Assembly (NCBI GenBank): GCA_031259795.1 | Contig: JAIRLA010000227.1 | Span: 1 to 14,197, forward strand | Origin: Azoarcus sp. | Lineage (GTDB): Bacteria; Pseudomonadota; Gammaproteobacteria; Burkholderiales; Rhodocyclaceae | Reading direction: 5' to 3' | Length of the DNA: 14,197 bases | Shown here: positions 1-8,530 of the stretch, one piece after another | How positions within the stretch are numbered: position 1 is the first letter of the stretch | Layout: each line of letters opens with the position of its first letter | Notes under the pieces: generated by a model | The model's database searches: none | Told to the model about the DNA's origin: nothing | Seen by the model: only the letters and a program-made list of their open reading frames with translations | Translations under genes and position numbers: made by a program

Positions 1-7
1 CCCGGCC

Positions 8-748
8 ATGCAATCCGATCCCCGCCATTTCGCCCTCGTGCCCGCCGCCGGCAGCGGCGCGCGCATGGGGGCCGCGTTGCCCAAGCAATACTTGCCGCTA
101 CTCGGCAAGCCCCTCATCCATCATGCGCTCGCCGCGCTGTGCGCCGCGCCCGGCATCGAACGGGTGTTCGTCGTGCTGCCGGTCGATGACGCCGAATGGG
201 CGCGTCACGACTGGCGCGACCTCGGCCCGCGTCTCGCCCCGCTTTTCTGCGGCGGGCCGACGCGGGCCGATTCGGTGCTCGCCGGACTGCGCGCCATTTC
301 GGGCGAAGTGTCCGCCACCGATTGGGTGCTGGTGCATGATGCCGCGCGTCCCTGCCTGGCGCGCTGGCACATCGAGAAGCTGATGCGCGAGTTGGCGCAT
401 GACGATGTCGGCGGCTTGCTGGCGACGCCGGTGGCCGATACGCTCAAGCGCGCCGACGAACACGCGCGCGTCGACGCCACCGTGACGCGCGACCGTCTTT
501 GGCGGGCGCAGACGCCGCAGATGTTCCGCTATGTGATGCTGCGCCGCGCGCTGGAGAACGCGCGCGGCGTCACCGACGAAGCCGGCGCCATCGAAGCCGC
601 CGGACTGCGCCCCAGGCTGGTCGAAGGCGATGCCGCCAATCTCAAGGTGACGTGGCCGTTCGATGCGCGTCTTGCCGAATGGATTTTGCGCCATCGCGGA
701 GAAGGCGGCGGCGAGGAGGAGAAAACGCCATGGGAGAAAACACCATGA
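8..748 (+). CDS. ispD: 2-C-methyl-D-erythritol 4-phosphate cytidylyltransferase
   Basis: IspD joins MEP to CTP to give CDP-methylerythritol, the third step of the cytosolic non-mevalonate isoprenoid pathway. The 246-residue product carries the family signatures in order. The nucleotide-binding loop [10 protein letters not shown]...PKQY is at residues 12-28, VHDAARP at 109-115, the [12 protein letters not shown] segment at 160-171, TDEA at 189-192 and [12 protein letters not shown] at 207-217. Length is slightly above the usual 225-235 because of a low-complexity glycine/glutamate tail. That tail ends in a repeated EKTPWEKTP produced by a 15-bp tandem duplication at the junction with ispF. The stop overlaps the ispF ATG (ATGA, 745-748), so the two genes are almost certainly co-transcribed and translationally coupled. 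Only seven bases precede the ATG, so its ribosome site and promoter cannot be judged. Confidence 0.97.
   Translation: MQSDPRHFALVPAAGSGARMGAALPKQYLPLLGKPLIHHALAALCAAPGIERVFVVLPVDDAEWARHDWRDLGPRLAPLFCGGPTRADSVLAGLRAISGEVSATDWVLVHDAARPCLARWHIEKLMRELAHDDVGGLLATPVADTLKRADEHARVDATVTRDRLWRAQTPQMFRYVMLRRALENARGVTDEAGAIEAAGLRPRLVEGDAANLKVTWPFDARLAEWILRHRGEGGGEEEKTPWEKTP
718..747 (+). repeat. 15-bp tandem duplication of ribosome site plus start codon
   Basis: Bases 718-732 and 733-747 are two adjacent copies of GGAGAAAACRCCATG, differing only at 727 (g) versus 742 (a). Each copy contains a Shine-Dalgarno-like GGAG and an ATG in the ispF frame. Translated in the ispD frame, the copies give the repeated EKTPW/EKTP tail. 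Confidence 0.9.
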
Positions 749-1230
749 AACCCGCTTTCCGCATCGGCCAAGGGGTCGATGTACATGCTCTGGTCGCGGG
801 CCGCCCGCTGATTCTCGGCGGCGTCGCCATTCCGTTCGAGCGCGGCCTGCTCGGGCACTCCGATGCCGACGTGCTGTTGCATGCCATTACCGATGCGCTG
901 CTCGGCGCCGCCGGACTGGGCGACATCGGGCGGTTGTTTCCCGACTCCGACCCGCGCTACGCCGGCGCCGACAGCCGCGCGCTGCTGCGCGATGCGTTCG
1001 CCAAAGTACGCGCGACGGGCTGGGCCGTGGGCAATGTCGACGCCACGATCATCTGCCAGGAGCCGAAAATTTCGCCGCACGCGGCGCAAATGGCCGCCAA
1101 CATCGCCGCCGATCTCGGCATCGACGCCGGGGACGTGAATATCAAGGGCAAGACCACCGAAAACCTCGGCTTCGCCGGGCGCGGCGAAGGCATCGCCGCC
1201 CAGGCGGTCGTACTGCTGCTGCGGGCGTGA
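745..1230 (+). CDS. ispF: 2-C-methyl-D-erythritol 2,4-cyclodiphosphate synthase
   Basis: IspF cyclises CDP-ME 2-phosphate to ME-cPP with release of CMP, two steps after IspD. From ATG 745 the product is 161 residues, the normal family size. It starts with the expected [10 protein letters not shown], whose Asp12 and His14, together with His46 in LLHAITDA, form the usual metal site. [10 protein letters not shown] (37-46), LFPDSDP (64-70), QEPKI (105-109) and [15 protein letters not shown] (135-149) are all present. An in-frame ATG at 730 would add five residues (MGENT). Both ATGs sit eight to nine bases after a GGAG-type ribosome site, because the site and start are tandemly duplicated. I chose 745 because it overlaps the ispD stop and gives the standard N-terminus. 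Separate ispD and ispF genes, rather than an ispDF fusion, fit beta- or gammaproteobacteria. Confidence 0.97.
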   Translation: MKPAFRIGQGVDVHALVAGRPLILGGVAIPFERGLLGHSDADVLLHAITDALLGAAGLGDIGRLFPDSDPRYAGADSRALLRDAFAKVRATGWAVGNVDATIICQEPKISPHAAQMAANIAADLGIDAGDVNIKGKTTENLGFAGRGEGIAAQAVVLLLRA

Positions 1231-1314
1231 CGGCGGCGGCCTTGCCGGAAAAACGCGGGGAGGGCGGACGGCGGCCATCGTTCGACCGCGAGACGGTATG
1301 ACGGAAGGCCGCGA

Positions 1315-4311
1315 TCAAAGCGGGCGCGCTTCACTCCCGGCCGCGTTGTCGCAGTATTGCAGCAGCCGCGCGATCGTGGCGCTCATGATGCCGTCGGCGC
1401 CGGTTTCGTATTGCCCGAGCGGCAGGGCGACGCGCGGAATGCCCGCGACCGTGCCCTTGTCATTGCCGCTTTCGTCCAGCATCGGCAGGAGGAGCACGTC
1501 GGCGCCGGCGAAAACTTCCGCTTCCAGCCGCCTGTCGAGCACGAACAGATCGCGCACTTCGCGCAGGAGTTTGAGGGCGAGTACGGTGGCGGCGTCGAGA
1601 CCTTCCTGGCCGCCGCACCAGACGAAGCAGGCGCGCGTGCTGCGGCGGGTGACGGCATCGGCGAGGGCGATGAAATTTTCCTGCGCCCGCGGCGGCGGTT
1701 CCGAGCCGCCGCTGGCGATGATGACCGTGCCGTCGGGCACGCCGATGGCTTCGCACAACCAGTAGCGGGCGGCGGCCCGTGAGCGCAACAAGGGCGGCAC
1801 GGGAGCGGGCGGACGCGGTTTTTTCCGCCGCTCGACGCGCGTGCGCACCGCTTGCGGTTTTTCTTCCGGCGGCGAGAACTTGTGGCGCAGGGCGTTCCAC
1901 AGGCGGCCCAGGACGCGCACGGGGGCGCTTATCCGCCACGAGGTGGAATGCAGGATGGCCGCGTGCTGCCTGGCCAGCGCTTCCACCATCGACTCCAGGC
2001 GGCGCTGGTTGAGCGCCCGCGCATTGGCCTCGTCATCGCGCGCCTGTATGCGAGCGCGCAGATTCACGGTTTCTTCCTGCACGCGCAGGCGCTCGGCAAG
2101 CGTGACGAGCAGGGTTTCCGCCCCGCCGCACGCGTCATCGGCGGCCAGATCCGGCAGCAGGCGGCGATAGTCGGCAACCATGTCGAACGCCGTGCGCACC
2201 GGGCTGAAACGCAGGATGTCGGCCACGGCATCGAGACGGTCGCGCGAGCGAGAGAACGCGCGGAGCTTTTCCAGCACGGCGTGGGCTTGCGCTTCGACGA
2301 GAAAACCGTTCCAGCCCTCATCGACGCGTTCGGCATAGGCGCCGACGCGGGTCGCCAGCACTGGCACGGCGAGCGCCTGCATTTCGGCCAATGTATAGCC
2401 GAAGCTCTCCGGCAATACCGACAGCAGGAGGGCGCAATCCGGCTGCCAGTGCGCCACCCGTCCGGGAAGCTCCTCGATCGCGTATTCAGGTTCGACTTCG
2501 ACCCCGGCGCAATCCGCGAAAGGCAGGCCGAAATCGCCGCAGCCCAGCAACAGGACATCGGCGAAGGCGCGCAACTCGTCGAAAATCTGCCGCCATAGCC
2601 ACAGCCCCTTGTGCGGCAGCAGGCGTCCCGGAATCAATACCCGCAGGCGCGGCAATTCGTCCGTTCGCGCCATGAAACCCGGATTCGCGCGCGCCGCCGG
2701 CATCGCCGGGCCGCGCGCGAGCGCCGCCCCCAGGCCGTGCGGGATACATGTCCAGGGCCGCGCGGCAAAATCCGGGAAAAGCGCCGCCCAGCGCGCGTGC
2801 ACATCCTTGCCCGGCGCCACGATATGGATGTTGTCCGCCATCAACCGCGCCGCGAAGGCCGCGCGCAACGCCTGCCAGTAGCGGACATCGGCAATGTGCC
2901 AGAAAGCATTGTGCGAGTTTTCGCGCAGGCAGCGTCCCAATTCGTCGTCGCCGCAACGGGTGCAGGGCGCGTCGAAAGCCGCGAACAGCGCCGGGCAGAA
3001 CGGATAGAGATCGTGCGTAATGAATACAACGGGCAGATCGAGGCGCAAGAGTTCGAGCGCATGACCGATCAGCGACGACACCAATACGGCGCGCACTTCA
3101 AAGGCCGCGCAAATCCAGCGCACGATGGCGGCGTATTCGGCATGATCGATGGCGGTGCCGTGGATGGGCGCGGCCAGCGTCCAACTCATCAGCGCCGCCT
3201 GCCCGAAGCGGGGATCGACCAGGTCCAGTTCGGCGACGGCGCCGTTGCGCGAAGTGCGTCCGCGCAGCACGAGATTGCGGCAATCGAGATCCGCTTCGCA
3301 ATAATCCCGCACCCAACGGTCGATGCCGCCGCCCCAATTGTGCATGACATGCAGCACCGTGGGCAGGGGCGGACGCAATGGCGCGCGGATCTCCGGCGCG
3401 CGAATGGCGCGCATCCGCGCCCGCTCGTCCATGACGGCGGCGAATTCGGCGCCGCCGAGGGCGGCCCGCGCCCGGTCGATGCGCGCGCGCAACCGCGCCG
3501 GCGGATCGCGGCGGATGAAATCGCGCACCCTGTCGTCGTAATCCGGGTGCAAGGCCGCCAATGTACGCGCGGCGTGTTCCATGGCCTCGTGTCTGGCGGA
3601 ATCGCCGAAACTCACGCCGCCGACGTGGTACACGAACACATCGGCGGCCAACACGTTGCGCCAGCCCACGGCGGCGGCGCGGCGGGAAAAATCGTTTTCC
3701 TCGCCGTAACCGCGTCCGAAACGCTCGGCATCGAAAAAACCCACGGCATCGAGGCAGGCGCGGCGTATCAACATGCAGAACCCGACCGCGGTCGGCAACT
3801 CGATCCACTCGCCGGTATTGGCGCCGGCAAAAAGCGCGTCGAGCGTGGCCAGGCCGAGCGTACCGGGCACGCCTTCCGTCCAGCCTTCGAATGGATAGGA
3901 ACAAATGGTGGCGTTATTGGAAAATGGCGTTACCGTACCGATGTCGGGTTGCGCGAGAGCGCAGGCGCGCAGCCTGTCGAGCCAATTACCGGCGACTTCG
4001 GTGTCGCTGTTGAGCAATACCACATCGCGCCCGGGATGCAGCGCCATGCCGCTGTTGACCGAAGCGACAAAGCCGCGATTCTCCTCGTTGCGCAACAATG
4101 TGATGCGTCCGCTGGCGGCTTCCGCGTCGAGCCACGCCGACAGCGCCAGCGCGGGCGAAGCGTCGTCGATGACGATGATTTCGCGCGCCGTGCGGCAGTC
4201 GCAGGCGCGAAGCGAGGCCAGGCATCGCCGCGTGACCTCTTCGCCGCCATGCACAGGCACGATGATGTCGATGATGGAAGCTTCCGCTTCTTCTTCCCGC
4301 CAAAATGGCAT
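1315..4311 (-). CDS. multi-module glycosyltransferase (GT2 + GT4 + partial GT4-like)
   Basis: Predicted cytoplasmic or membrane-associated glycosyltransferase of 998 residues; sugar and acceptor are unknown. Residues 13-265 are a GT2 (GT-A) domain: IIDIIVPVHGG, VIDDAS (47-52), the metal-binding NSDTE (101-105) and GYGEENDFSRR (201-211). Residues 318-720 are a GT4 (GT-B) domain: WGGGIDRW (326-333), PGRLLPHKG (561-569) and an E-x7-E motif, ESFGYTLAE (635-643). Residues 735-790 look coiled-coil and end in the STSWRISAPVR linker (789-799) common in O-antigen and surface-glycan transferases. A basic, proline-rich hinge (815-840) leads to residues 846-985. That segment resembles a worn second GT4 C-lobe (GVPDGTVIIASG, AGADVLLLPM) without a clear E-x7-E. 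No transmembrane segment or signal peptide is visible. I chose ATG 4311, behind GGGGGA, because it directly precedes the GT2 fold. A TTG at 4401 would add 30 unconserved residues through a hairpin. It stands alone and converges with ispF. Confidence 0.88.
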   Translation of the reverse strand: MPFWREEEAEASIIDIIVPVHGGEEVTRRCLASLRACDCRTAREIIVIDDASPALALSAWLDAEAASGRITLLRNEENRGFVASVNSGMALHPGRDVVLLNSDTEVAGNWLDRLRACALAQPDIGTVTPFSNNATICSYPFEGWTEGVPGTLGLATLDALFAGANTGEWIELPTAVGFCMLIRRACLDAVGFFDAERFGRGYGEENDFSRRAAAVGWRNVLAADVFVYHVGGVSFGDSARHEAMEHAARTLAALHPDYDDRVRDFIRRDPPARLRARIDRARAALGGAEFAAVMDERARMRAIRAPEIRAPLRPPLPTVLHVMHNWGGGIDRWVRDYCEADLDCRNLVLRGRTSRNGAVAELDLVDPRFGQAALMSWTLAAPIHGTAIDHAEYAAIVRWICAAFEVRAVLVSSLIGHALELLRLDLPVVFITHDLYPFCPALFAAFDAPCTRCGDDELGRCLRENSHNAFWHIADVRYWQALRAAFAARLMADNIHIVAPGKDVHARWAALFPDFAARPWTCIPHGLGAALARGPAMPAARANPGFMARTDELPRLRVLIPGRLLPHKGLWLWRQIFDELRAFADVLLLGCGDFGLPFADCAGVEVEPEYAIEELPGRVAHWQPDCALLLSVLPESFGYTLAEMQALAVPVLATRVGAYAERVDEGWNGFLVEAQAHAVLEKLRAFSRSRDRLDAVADILRFSPVRTAFDMVADYRRLLPDLAADDACGGAETLLVTLAERLRVQEETVNLRARIQARDDEANARALNQRRLESMVEALARQHAAILHSTSWRISAPVRVLGRLWNALRHKFSPPEEKPQAVRTRVERRKKPRPPAPVPPLLRSRAAARYWLCEAIGVPDGTVIIASGGSEPPPRAQENFIALADAVTRRSTRACFVWCGGQEGLDAATVLALKLLREVRDLFVLDRRLEAEVFAGADVLLLPMLDESGNDKGTVAGIPRVALPLGQYETGADGIMSATIARLLQYCDNAAGSEARPL

Positions 4312-4675
4312 TGATGAAATTCCCCCGTAATGGCACGCACGGCAACACGATACCCGCCGCCATGCGACATGGCGGCGGGTAAATTTTACATCCTGGCCCA
4401 ATCCGCCGATTCATTTGCCATGACACGCCCGCCAGACCGCGCGCCTTGTTCCCGCCTTGATGGCAAACCCGGCGCCAATGGAAATCATTGTCCCCCGGAT
4501 TGTTCTCGCCGCCGATCATAATACATTTTCCTCCGTGCAAATCATTACCCTCGAACCGGTCTCATGCCACTTTTTCCGGTAATGGAGCGGATAAGACAGC
4601 GCCAGGCTTTCGAGACAGACACTGGCCAGAACAATGGCTCCGCAAAAGAAAAGGAGGGATGATGGCGCGCTTATT
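4312..4675. other. gene-poor lower-G+C stretch upstream of the glycosyltransferase
   Basis: I see no convincing gene in these 364 bases. They hold the hairpin at 4351-4381 and the minus-strand leader of the glycosyltransferase. A minus-strand ribosome-site-like GGAGG precedes ATGs near 4520, but the frame they open runs into the glycosyltransferase out of register and does not look protein-like. A second minus-strand frame (4516-4776) has a hydrophobic patch but overlaps the better small-ORF candidate. No confident promoter was found for the glycosyltransferase. The base ATTTTACATC occurs at both 4383-4392 and 4673-4682. Confidence 0.5.
4351..4381. repeat. perfect 14-bp inverted repeat with 3-base loop
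   Basis: Arms 4351-4364 (TACCCGCCGCCATG) and 4368-4381 are exact reverse complements around the loop CGA. The hairpin lies 40 bases upstream of the glycosyltransferase ATG on the minus strand. No run of T follows it on the minus strand. On the plus strand only AAATTTTA follows, so it is not a textbook intrinsic terminator in either direction. It could be an mRNA leader structure, a REP-like element or a terminator remnant. Confidence 0.85.
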
Positions 4676-5005
4676 TTACATCTCTTCCTCTTGCGAACTT
4701 GTTGGAATAAAAAAGGTAAATGATTTGCTACGGGAAATTGGATCGTAGCCTTCAGCCAACGCCCGCTCTGTCGCAAGCTCGATTTGCTTCTTCAATGTTT
4801 TAGCCTGTCCACACCGGACAAGCCGAAAAGATTCCGTATCGGAATTCAGGATTGATTTTCTTGAAGAGATTCCAACAGGCCAAACGCTTACGGGAAAAGT
4901 GTGGCCTCCAATGCCAGGAGTGACACGCGGCCAATGCTCGATCGCAAACTCAAAATGCACTGTCGCAATTGAGAATGTCCCTCGAAGTGTTTTGAGTCTG
5001 GTCAT
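4676..5005 (-). CDS. hypothetical protein, 109 aa, atypical codon use
   Basis: I do not recognise this protein. The frame has 109 codons and runs from ATG 5005 to TAA at 4676. It is mixed alpha/beta in character, with a basic helical stretch around residues 66-88 (QAKTLKKQIELATERALAEG) and a polar C-terminus ending SSQEEEM. No signal peptide or membrane segment is seen. Its codons (AGA, CGA, ACA, TTT, ATT) are richer in A/T at third positions than those of neighbouring genes, which suggests acquired DNA. Its ATG overlaps the stop of the upstream 48-codon frame (ATGA at 5002-5005), a typical coupling arrangement. A weak AGG lies seven bases upstream. It could instead be a chance frame in non-coding DNA: an opposite-strand frame is also open across its first half. 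Confidence 0.45.
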   Translation of the reverse strand: MTRLKTLRGTFSIATVHFEFAIEHWPRVTPGIGGHTFPVSVWPVGISSRKSILNSDTESFRLVRCGQAKTLKKQIELATERALAEGYDPISRSKSFTFFIPTSSQEEEM

Positions 5006-5148
5006 GGTTTCGCCTGATGTCGAAGCTCAGGCGCGGAAGTTTGAGTCCGTGAGCCACGAAATGGAGCAACAGCGCGGGAGAAGCGCACAGACGGTACCCG
5101 CGCTTCCCCATCCGAAGCATAGGTATCTACATATTCAAGAAGGTTCAT
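5002..5148 (-). CDS. hypothetical small protein, 48 aa, coupled to the next ORF
   Basis: Unrecognised small reading frame of 48 codons from ATG 5148 to TGA 5002, too short for most gene callers. It begins MNLLEYVDTYASDGEAR, a plausible amphipathic N-terminus, and becomes arginine/serine-rich later. A GGAG lies about ten bases upstream of its ATG. Its stop overlaps the start of the 109-codon frame by four bases. Another frame through the same bases reads ALLLHFVAHGLKLPRL. That means a frameshift, in which the N-terminus continues in another register, cannot be excluded. Functional assignment is not possible; a two-gene cassette or a decayed gene are both open. Confidence 0.3.
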   Translation of the reverse strand: MNLLEYVDTYASDGEARVPSVRFSRAVAPFRGSRTQTSAPELRHQAKP

Positions 5149-5336
5149 GTCCTGTTCATCTCCGTTGCAAGGCGGTATGAACCACGTCGGCCATGCAAGA
5201 CGATCGCATCGCGGCATGGACATGGATTTTGTACATGGCAACAGAGAACGACATTGATGTCGTGAAATTGCTGCCGACCACCGTATGGCGCAATGCTGCG
5301 GAGCGAAAAAACGTTCTCGTTCCGGGGCGGATTTTC
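5149..5336. other. intergenic stretch between small ORFs and proB
   Basis: These 188 bases contain no supported gene. They hold a palindrome CGACATTGATGTCG at 5249-5262, roughly 100 bases upstream of the 48-codon frame on the minus strand, which could be an operator. Near proB there is a weak stem AACG/CGTT within 5311-5322, followed on the minus strand by T residues (5304-5310), a possible poor proB terminator. A plus-strand frame of 58 codons starts at 5193 but has no ribosome site and runs into the proB tail. Confidence 0.4.
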
Positions 5337-5365
5337 CTATTTTCGATCCGGATCGTTCCGGGGCG
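5317..5365. repeat. 13-bp direct repeat flanking the proB stop
   Basis: TCGTTCCGGGGCG occurs at 5317-5329 and again at 5353-5365, on either side of the proB stop codon (5337-5339). The second copy lies in the codons of the extra ProB tail. The perfect palindrome CGATCCGGATCG (5344-5355) overlaps the second copy. Confidence 0.85.
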
Positions 5366-6515
5366 CTGATTCCTGATCCCTGATTTCCGATCCCTGGCGT
5401 ATGACCAGATTGTCGCGGTGGATCAGTTCCGGGGTGTCGACGTAGCCGAGGATGCGCTCTATTTCGGCGCTGGGTTTGCGCAGGATGCGGCGGCATTCGC
5501 CCGCGGCGTAATTGACCAGGCCGCGCGCAATTTCTTCGCCGGTTTCGCTGAGGCAGGCGACCGCCGCGCCGCGGCTGAAATCGCCGCGTACTTCGAGCGC
5601 GCCCACCGGCAGCAGGCTTTTGCCGCCGTACAGGGCATCGACCGCGCCCGCATCGATGATGAGCGCGCCGGCCAGTTGCAGGTGATCGGCCAGCCATTGC
5701 TTGCGCGCGGCCAGGCGCGAACTGTTGGCGTGGAGCAGGGTGCCGAGCGCTTCGCCGGCAATCAGCCGCGGCAGGATGTCAGGCTCGCGCCCGCTGGCGA
5801 TGCAGGTGTGCGCGCCGCCGCGCGCCGCGCGCCGCGCGGCGAGGACCTTGGTCAGCATGCCGCCCTTGCCGATGCCGCTGCCCGCGCCGCCGGCCATGGC
5901 TTCGAAGCGGCGGTCTTCGGCCCGCCCTACGTCGATCAGGGTGGCGGAAGCGTCGCGCCGGGGATCGGCGGTATACAACCCTTGCTGGTCGGTGAGGATG
6001 ATGAGGGCGTCGGCGTCGATCAGGTTGGCAACCAGCGCGCCAAGGGTGTCGTTGTCGCCGAACCTGATTTCGTCGGTGATGACGGTATCGTTTTCGTTGA
6101 TGATCGGGATGACGCCCAGTTCGAGCAGGGCGTTGAGCGTCGAACGTGCGTTGAGGTAGCGGTTGCGGTCGGCGAGGTCGTCGTGGGTGAGGAGGATTTG
6201 CGCGGTGGCGAGGCCGTGACGGGAGAAAATTTTTTCGTAGGCTTCCACCAGCCCCATCTGGCCAACCGCGGCGGCGGCCTGGAGCCGGTGCATTTCGTGC
6301 GGTCTTTTTTCCCAGCCCAGACGCCGCATGCCGGTGGCGATGGCGCCCGAGGATACCAGCGCGATTTCGCGTCCGTCCCGGCGCAGGGCGGCGATCTGGC
6401 GCGCCCATCCGTCGACGGTGGCATGGTCGAAACCCGCGCCGTTGTCGGTGACGAGCGCCGAGCCGGCTTTTATCACCAGACGGCGGGCGTCGAGGAGGCG
6501 CATTCTCGTGTTCAT
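5337..6515 (-). CDS. proB: glutamate 5-kinase
   Basis: ProB phosphorylates L-glutamate with ATP to gamma-glutamyl phosphate, the first committed and usually proline-inhibited step of proline synthesis in the cytosol. The 392-residue product has an amino-acid-kinase domain (about 11-245): [20 protein letters not shown] (54-63), NENDTV (140-145) and [14 protein letters not shown] (152-165). [11 protein letters not shown] follows at 214-224. A PUA domain (about 283-360) includes [16 protein letters not shown] and [10 protein letters not shown]. The protein normally ends near [10 protein letters not shown] (372). Here about 20 extra polar residues, encoded by short tandem repeats, follow. Start ATG 6515 lies 15 bases after obgE with no obvious ribosome site. 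ATG 6503, four codons in, is an equally good start. The position after obgE matches the common rplU-rpmA-obgE-proB order. Confidence 0.96.
   Translation of the reverse strand: MNTRMRLLDARRLVIKAGSALVTDNGAGFDHATVDGWARQIAALRRDGREIALVSSGAIATGMRRLGWEKRPHEMHRLQAAAAVGQMGLVEAYEKIFSRHGLATAQILLTHDDLADRNRYLNARSTLNALLELGVIPIINENDTVITDEIRFGDNDTLGALVANLIDADALIILTDQQGLYTADPRRDASATLIDVGRAEDRRFEAMAGGAGSGIGKGGMLTKVLAARRAARGGAHTCIASGREPDILPRLIAGEALGTLLHANSSRLAARKQWLADHLQLAGALIIDAGAVDALYGGKSLLPVGALEVRGDFSRGAAVACLSETGEEIARGLVNYAAGECRRILRKPSAEIERILGYVDTPELIHRDNLVIRQGSEIRDQESAPRNDPDRK
5368..5395. repeat. four tandem 7-bp units inside the proB tail
   Basis: GATTCCT, GATCCCT, GATTTCC and GATCCCT follow one another without gaps (5368-5374, 5375-5381, 5382-5388, 5389-5395). 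On the minus strand they encode roughly residues 374-383 of ProB, directly after the point where the conserved protein normally ends. Confidence 0.85.
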
Positions 6516-6530
6516 GGCGGGATTTTTGTG

Positions 6531-7797
<1,267 letters not shown>

Positions 7798-7822
7798 GAA
7801 GCAATATGGGGCCGTGCGGCGG

Positions 7823-8098
7823 TCAGGCGGCGGGGGCGGGAGCCTCCGGGATCACCGCGACCGTGCGGTGTTTCTTCGGGCCTTTGATCTGGAATTCGAC
7901 GGTGCCGTCGGTGAGCGCGAAAAGGGTGTGGTCCTTGCCGATGCCGACGTGCTCTCCCGGATGGAACTGGGTGCCGCGCTGGCGCACGAGGATGTTGCCC
8001 GCCGTGACGAACTGGCCGCCGTAACGCTTGACGCCGAGGCGTTTCGATTCCGAGTCGCGACCGTTGCGCGAACTGCCGCCTGCTTTTTTGTGTGCCAT
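7823..8098 (-). CDS. rpmA: 50S ribosomal protein L27
   Basis: L27 is a small basic 50S protein whose N-terminus reaches towards the peptidyl-transferase centre. The 91-residue product begins with the hallmark [20 protein letters not shown]. It continues with [27 protein letters not shown] (31-48) and GKDHTLFAL, as in proteobacterial L27. It is a few residues longer than the usual 84-86, with a C-terminal EAPAPAA tail. GGAG lies eight bases before ATG 8098. It starts 15 bases after the rplU stop and is co-transcribed with it. No Firmicutes-style cleavable N-terminal extension is present. Confidence 0.98.
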   Translation of the reverse strand: MAHKKAGGSSRNGRDSESKRLGVKRYGGQFVTAGNILVRQRGTQFHPGEHVGIGKDHTLFALTDGTVEFQIKGPKKHRTVAVIPEAPAPAA

Positions 8099-8113
8099 GA
8101 GTAAGCTCCGGTC

Positions 8114-8425
8114 TCAGGCCGAAATCTCGTCGATGCGGATTTCGGTGTAGTTCTGGCGATGTCCTTGATGCTTCTGGTAGTGCTTGCGCCGACGCATCTT
8201 GAAAATCTTGATTTTGTCGTGGCGGCCATGCGCGAGCACGGACGCCGTGACGGCGGCTCCGGTAACCACGGGCGCGCCGATCTTGACCGACTCGCCTTCT
8301 CCGACCAGCAGGACCTGGTCGAGAGTGATTTGGGAACCCACGTCGGTCGGTATCTGTTCTATCTTGATCTTTTCGCCGGCGCGGACGCGATACTGTTTGC
8401 CGCCGGTTTTTATCACCGCGTACAT
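8114..8425 (-). CDS. rplU: 50S ribosomal protein L21
   Basis: L21 binds 23S rRNA in the large subunit. The 103-residue product is full length. It contains [20 protein letters not shown] at the N-terminus, [17 protein letters not shown] in the middle and the highly basic signature [21 protein letters not shown] (72-92). The end, YTEIRIDEI, is also typical. GGAG lies eight bases upstream of ATG 8425. It is first in the rplU-rpmA-(terminator)-obgE-proB run and has a recognisable promoter about 40-65 bases upstream. Confidence 0.98.
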   Translation of the reverse strand: MYAVIKTGGKQYRVRAGEKIKIEQIPTDVGSQITLDQVLLVGEGESVKIGAPVVTGAAVTASVLAHGRHDKIKIFKMRRRKHYQKHQGHRQNYTEIRIDEISA

Positions 8426-8461
8426 GGTGTTGCTCCAGTTGATTCATTGGAAGAACCGCGT

Positions 8462-8490
8462 ACTCTATTGTGTAAAGCGCCGCGAGTCAA
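8462..8490 (-). promoter_or_regulatory. sigma70-type promoter for rplU-rpmA
   Basis: On the minus strand TTGACT (8490-8485) and TAGAGT (8467-8462) are separated by exactly 17 bases. The -35 matches the sigma70 consensus at five of six positions and the -10 at four. Transcription would start near 8455, leaving a leader of about 30 bases before the rplU ATG. Confidence 0.7.
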
Positions 8491-8530
8491 GATCCCGGTC
8501 ATCGCCGGTGTTGTTCGCGCGCCCGCGCGC

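Noticed and set aside
1231..1314. Possible terminator between the convergent ispF and glycosyltransferase genes
   Set aside because: Only 4-6 bp G+C stems with no T tract are visible, which is expected by chance at this base composition.
2611..4314. A 567-codon plus-strand frame antisense to the glycosyltransferase
   Set aside because: Same cause: it lies wholly over a gene with recognisable catalytic motifs, and its own translation is arginine/alanine-rich without structure.
4312..4401. Extension of the glycosyltransferase to TTG 4401
   Set aside because: The added 30 residues run through the hairpin, are not GT2-like, and ATG 4311 directly precedes the conserved fold.
4383..4682. 10-bp direct repeat ATTTTACATC at 4383 and 4673 as possible insertion boundaries
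   Set aside because: It is too short, not paired with inverted ends or a transposase, and can occur by chance in this A+T-richer stretch.
4516..4776. Minus-strand frame with a hydrophobic stretch (SSLLFFCGAIVLASVCLESLAL)
   Set aside because: It overlaps the 109-codon frame out of register, lacks a ribosome site and has no recognised family; a chance membrane-like patch is likely.
4899..5180. A 93-codon plus-strand frame opposite the small minus-strand ORFs
   Set aside because: The start has no ribosome site and the translation is less protein-like than the minus-strand 109-codon frame. It weakens, but does not remove, the minus-strand call.
5193..5369. A 58-codon plus-strand frame (MQDDRIAAWTW...) running into the proB tail
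   Set aside because: It has no ribosome site, ends inside repeat DNA of the proB 3' end, and no family is recognised. It is listed only because its N-terminal half looks moderately protein-like.
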